From NCBI RefSeq assembly GCF_021646685.1, contig NZ_JAKJHW010000001.1:310001-374000 (forward strand): 64,000 bases of DNA. The letters are read 5' to 3'. Position numbers and translations under genes: made by a program. Position 1 is the first letter of the stretch; the number at the start of each line of letters is the position of its first letter. Shown here piece by piece: positions 61,272 to 64,000 of the stretch. The notes below the pieces were generated by a model. It was not told the DNA's origin and did no database searches. It saw nothing but the letters and a program-made list of their open reading frames with translations. This DNA is from Pseudalkalibacillus salsuginis. GTDB taxonomy: Bacteria > Bacillota > Bacilli > Bacillales > Fictibacillaceae.

Positions 61272-61409
61272 GGGACCTGCTCAATATAAAGAATACTTAG
61301 AAAACACGAGCCTTTGGCCCATTTTTATATGGAATGAATTCTTATATTGGCTATAAGAACAAAAAAAGAGACTGTAATCAGTATCCCATTCCCCTGTATT
61401 TAAGCAGAC

Positions 61410-62279
61410 TTAATGGATTGGGGACTTGAACTTTGCTCCTTTCGTTTCCTGTGTATTCATGATTGTTATGAAGGCTTGTTTATCGATATCGTAAACAATA
61501 TTCTTAAGCTTCGTCACTTCAAGCCTTGTGATAACTGCATAGATCACTTCTTTCTGGGCATCGGTATATCCACCCTTTCCCATTAGTTTCGTCGTCCCCC
61601 GGCCCAATCGATCTAGAATGGCACTTGAGATTTCCTCATAATGGTCTGAAACAATGAGAACGGCTTTGGTCTCATCTAGCCCTTGTATCACGGTGTCAAT
61701 TGTCTTGTATGCGATATAGTAGGTAAGAATTGAATACATCGCACGTTCTGGTCCGAATACGAAACCTGCCCAGGCAAATACGAAAATGTTTAAGAACATG
61801 ACAACTTCGCCAATAGAGAAAGGAATTTTTTTCGTGATAAGGATCGAAAAAATCTCCGTGCCATCTAATGATCCTCCATGACGGATGACAAGCCCTACTC
61901 CAACACCTAATGTCAGCCCCCCAAAGACTGTTGCTAGGATTAATTCTGAGGTAAAAGCCTCGAAATGATGGAATTGAGTCTCGAAAATCGCTAAAAATAC
62001 AATTCCTACCAATGATGAAATAGCAAACGTCTTCCCGATCTGTTTATAACCTGAAAACATGAATGGAAGATTCAATACGATCACAAGGATAGCAAAATTA
62101 AGGGGAGTGATATAATCCAAAATCAAGGAAATTCCGATTATCCCTCCATCGATGATTTGATTTGGTATCAGAAACAGCTCAATCGAGGCTGCTGCAAGAC
62201 CGGCTCCTAAAATAATCATCGTGAATCGGTAAATCAGATGTGGAATACTTTCTTTTTTATGTTGTTTAATTGGTTCCAT
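61410..62279 (-). CDS. yqfU: YitT-family membrane protein (YqfU-like)
   Basis: A 289-residue protein: five or six helices form the DUF161 (YitT) part, with [20 protein letters not shown] and [20 protein letters not shown] as the diagnostic blocks, then a soluble C-terminal DUF2179 domain ([20 protein letters not shown] then [14 protein letters not shown]). Function unknown. Start ATG 62279 after GAGGAG. The location agrees with yqfU. Confidence 0.9.
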   Translation of the reverse strand: MEPIKQHKKESIPHLIYRFTMIILGAGLAAASIELFLIPNQIIDGGIIGISLILDYITPLNFAILVIVLNLPFMFSGYKQIGKTFAISSLVGIVFLAIFETQFHHFEAFTSELILATVFGGLTLGVGVGLVIRHGGSLDGTEIFSILITKKIPFSIGEVVMFLNIFVFAWAGFVFGPERAMYSILTYYIAYKTIDTVIQGLDETKAVLIVSDHYEEISSAILDRLGRGTTKLMGKGGYTDAQKEVIYAVITRLEVTKLKNIVYDIDKQAFITIMNTQETKGAKFKSPIH

Positions 62280-62339
62280 TGGTCACTCCTCAAAAAATCT
62301 TTTTCTTTGTATTACATGAAATAATTATAGCATGATTAC

Positions 62340-62367
62340 TTGAAACTCCTGAAATTTTCGCTATAAT
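62340..62367 (+). promoter_or_regulatory. Promoter of the purine permease gene
   Basis: TTGAAA (62340-62345), 16 bp, TATAAT (62362-62367). No purine riboswitch fits between it and the gene; only about 60 nt of leader exist. Confidence 0.8.
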
Positions 62368-62431
62368 TAACAATCGTGGCATATGTTCTGCCATGGGTGG
62401 GAGAGGGATCATTTTAGAAAGAAAGGTTATG

Positions 62432-63706
62432 ATGAAACAACTTATTGAAAATTGGTTCCGATTGGCTGATCACGGCACAACGATACAGAAGGAACTGATA
62501 GCGGGGATCACCTCATTTTTTACGATAAGTTATATCATTATCGTCAATCCGTTAATCCTGGCTGATGCCGGCATCCCATACTATGGCGCTTTAATGGCAA
62601 CCATCCTAGTCAGTATCATTTCTTGTATTTTCATTGGAATTTACGGAAATGCACCAATCATATTATCTCCTGGCATGGGCGTTAATGCTTTTTTCACCTA
62701 TACGATTGTTCAAGGTATGGGATTGACATGGCAAGAAGGACTTGGAGCAGTAATGATGGCGGGAGTACTATTTTGTATTGCAGCTTTCACACCGATCAAA
62801 TCGTTATTGTCTCGTTCTGTACCAGAATCCCTAAAGCATGGAATTACGGTAGGCATCGGTTTGTTCCTCGCATTCATCGGCTTACAGAAAGCTGGTATTG
62901 TAGAAAAGAGTCCGGATACGTTCGTTAAACTTGGGGATTTGAGCGAACCATCAACATTGTTGGCTCTTGCAGGGTTCTTGATTTGTTTGACATTGTTTGT
63001 GAAAAAGGTAAAGGGAGGTTTCATCCTCTCAGTCATTTTCATCACATTGGTGGCTCATTTCTTTGATCTTACACCTGTACCGAAAGAAACAAGTCAAGAA
63101 TCAGCACTGATTCTTTTCAGTTCTGATTTATCCGGTTGGATGGAAACAGAATTCTGGATTGCCTCATTTTCGTTGGCACTCATATTGATTGTTGAAAATA
63201 TGGGATTGTTACACGGAATGCTTCCAGATACATCCAAATTCGATCGATCCTTCCAATCAAGTGCTTTTTCCAGTGTATTATCTGGATTTTTCGGGACAAG
63301 TCCTACAATTTCAACAGCTGAAAGTGCTTCAGGTATTGCTGAAGGCGGACGGACAGGGTTGACAGCGGTCATAGCCGGCTTGTTATTTATACTTTCCATA
63401 TTCACCATTCCAGTCCTTACAGGCATACCTGATGCGGCAATTGCTCCGATACTGATTATCATAGGCGGAGTAATGATGCAATCGATCCGACATATTCCTC
63501 TTGATGATTTTACGGAAAGTTTTCCGGCATTCATGATCATCGCATTGATTCCGTTAACTTATAGCATCGTTGATGGACTTGCCTTCGGATTCATCGTCTA
63601 CCCAATCATCAAAATGGCGGTTGGACAATTTAAACAGGTTCCGAGGACCATGTACGTGATGGCATCATTGTTTATCTTGAATTTTGTATTCCACTTTTAT
63701 ATGTAA
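62432..63706 (+). CDS. NCS2/AzgA-type purine permease (PbuG/PbuO-like)
   Basis: A 424-residue permease with 12-14 helices. The AzgA branch marks are plain: TIQKELIAGITSFFTISYII, NAPIILSPGMGVNAFFTYTI and STAESASGIAEGGRTGLTAV. These carry hypoxanthine, guanine or adenine in Bacilli, with a proton. Starts at ATG 62432 after AAAGG (ATG 62429 is also possible). It has no visible purine riboswitch, unlike pbuG. A family A repeat starts 5 bp after the stop codon. Confidence 0.9.
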   Translation: MKQLIENWFRLADHGTTIQKELIAGITSFFTISYIIIVNPLILADAGIPYYGALMATILVSIISCIFIGIYGNAPIILSPGMGVNAFFTYTIVQGMGLTWQEGLGAVMMAGVLFCIAAFTPIKSLLSRSVPESLKHGITVGIGLFLAFIGLQKAGIVEKSPDTFVKLGDLSEPSTLLALAGFLICLTLFVKKVKGGFILSVIFITLVAHFFDLTPVPKETSQESALILFSSDLSGWMETEFWIASFSLALILIVENMGLLHGMLPDTSKFDRSFQSSAFSSVLSGFFGTSPTISTAESASGIAEGGRTGLTAVIAGLLFILSIFTIPVLTGIPDAAIAPILIIIGGVMMQSIRHIPLDDFTESFPAFMIIALIPLTYSIVDGLAFGFIVYPIIKMAVGQFKQVPRTMYVMASLFILNFVFHFYM

Positions 63707-63710
63707 TGAC

Positions 63711-63900
63711 AAGAAAAGCGGAATCGCCCTGTTTAGCCACAAAGGTCACTGGAAGTCCGACGAGGAGGCTCGAACCAAACAGTTCGGTTCTGCGTGGGTA
63801 ACACTTTGACCTGAATCAATGTGTCGGCCGCCGCAGGAGGTCTGAAGTGAGCCAAGTGGTTGGGCGATGAAGCTGGACATCAAGAAAAGCGGAATCGCTG
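63711..63900 (+). repeat. Family A repeat, long subtype, with start of a second unit
   Basis: Starts AAGAAAAGCGGAATCGCCC. The long centre CGAACCAAACAGTTCGG, GCGTGGGTAACAC and TCAATGTGTCGGCCGCC matches the 54462 copy. Its outer arms are ATCGCCC with GGGCGAT, where other copies have AACGCCC with GGGCGTT: a compensatory change. After GACATC the next unit begins (AAGAAAAGCGGAATCGC) but ends at once. Confidence 0.9.
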
Positions 63901-63930
63901 ACTGAGTGTTTAACACACTTATCTAACGAT

Positions 63931-63964
63931 AAAAGAACAGCTGACATTTCAGCTGTTCTTTTCT
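63931..63964. terminator. Terminator near the right edge
   Basis: AAAAGAACAGCTGA and TCAGCTGTTCTTTT pair around CATT-like loop. It overlaps the stop of the leftward partial gene and should stop that transcript. Confidence 0.88.
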
Positions 63965-64000
63965 GATAAAAAAGGCAAACGGAATCTTATCGTCGTTCCC
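63949..64000 (-). CDS. C-terminal end of a leftward gene, perhaps a histidine kinase
   Basis: From the window edge the minus strand reads GTTIRFRLPFLSEKNS then TGA, inside the terminator. G-T-x-I/F-R-F-x-L-P is how many sensor kinase ATPase domains end. Only 16 codons are visible, so the call is a guess from that ending and the terminator. Confidence 0.35.
   Translation of the reverse strand, partial: GTTIRFRLPFLSEKNS

Noticed and set aside
62368-62431. Purine riboswitch before the NCS2 permease
   Set aside because: The leader of about 60 nt is too short and the conserved aptamer bases are absent.

Overview
The window is a stretch of chromosome from a low-GC, spore-forming, naturally competent Firmicute of the Bacillaceae. 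Evidence is the comG pseudopilus operon, a SpoVAF-type germination protein, a lipoteichoic acid synthase, a glycine riboswitch, a T-box, many A/T-rich Rho-independent terminators, AGGAGG-type ribosome sites with frequent TTG and GTG starts, and a gene order that largely follows the Bacillus subtilis yqh-yqg-yqf region (from memory). It is not B. subtilis itself: several loci differ, and no species can be named from the sequence.

Layout. 1-237: end of a rhodanese gene. 238-637: terminators around a degenerate 21-bp tandem repeat. 638-4984: glycine cleavage genes gcvT-gcvPA-gcvPB read leftward behind a tandem glycine riboswitch. 5240-7697: a SNF2 helicase and YqhG. 7742-12444: comGA-comGG, aroK and yqzE as one leftward operon. 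12725-17510: small membrane proteins, a MidA-type methyltransferase with a metallo-beta-lactamase hydrolase, a thiamine-binding-family protein and a FetAB-like ABC exporter. 17600-18070: a decayed nucleotidyltransferase gene. 18207-24814: a peptidoglycan peptidase, LTA synthase, glucokinase, YqgQ and SpoVAF. 25079-31099: peptidases, small membrane proteins and a T-box-controlled NhaC-family transporter. 31877-33281: mobA, a 5-formyltetrahydrofolate cyclo-ligase gene and rpmG. 33462-39304: a three-gene polysaccharide operon (DUF4912 protein, GH57-GT4 fusion, NDP-sugar pyrophosphorylase-phosphomutase fusion). 39633-40323: two small membrane or cell-wall proteins. 40411-45000: the pst-phoU phosphate operon with a clear PhoP box. 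45285-49964: pbpA, an MFS protein and sodA. 50308-51261: seven tRNA genes with promoter and terminator. 51342-58540: YqgC, a Na/Pi cotransporter, YqgB, a DUF1002 protein, YqfZ, ispG, a nitroreductase and YqfX. 58860-61249: a DUF1540 protein, then zur-znuB-znuC with a Zur operator. 61410-63706: a YitT-family protein and a purine permease. The right edge holds the likely last codons of a leftward gene.

How it fits together. Most genes are household or envelope functions: one-carbon flow (gcv, folate cyclo-ligase), DNA uptake (comG), wall building (LTA synthase, PBP, M14 peptidase) and ion supply (two phosphate systems, zinc uptake, possible iron export). Nutrient control is visible in the DNA: glycine riboswitch, Tyr-type T-box, Pho box and Zur box.

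The parts that stand out are (a) the alpha-glucan-like operon at 33462-39304, whose three proteins have no settled role in Bacillaceae, and (b) a dispersed intergenic repeat of about 118 bp (29470, 31448, 54462, 58691, 63711, with a remnant at 45145). Copies of the repeat fold into the same long hairpin and differ by compensatory base changes, as expected for a selected RNA or DNA structure.
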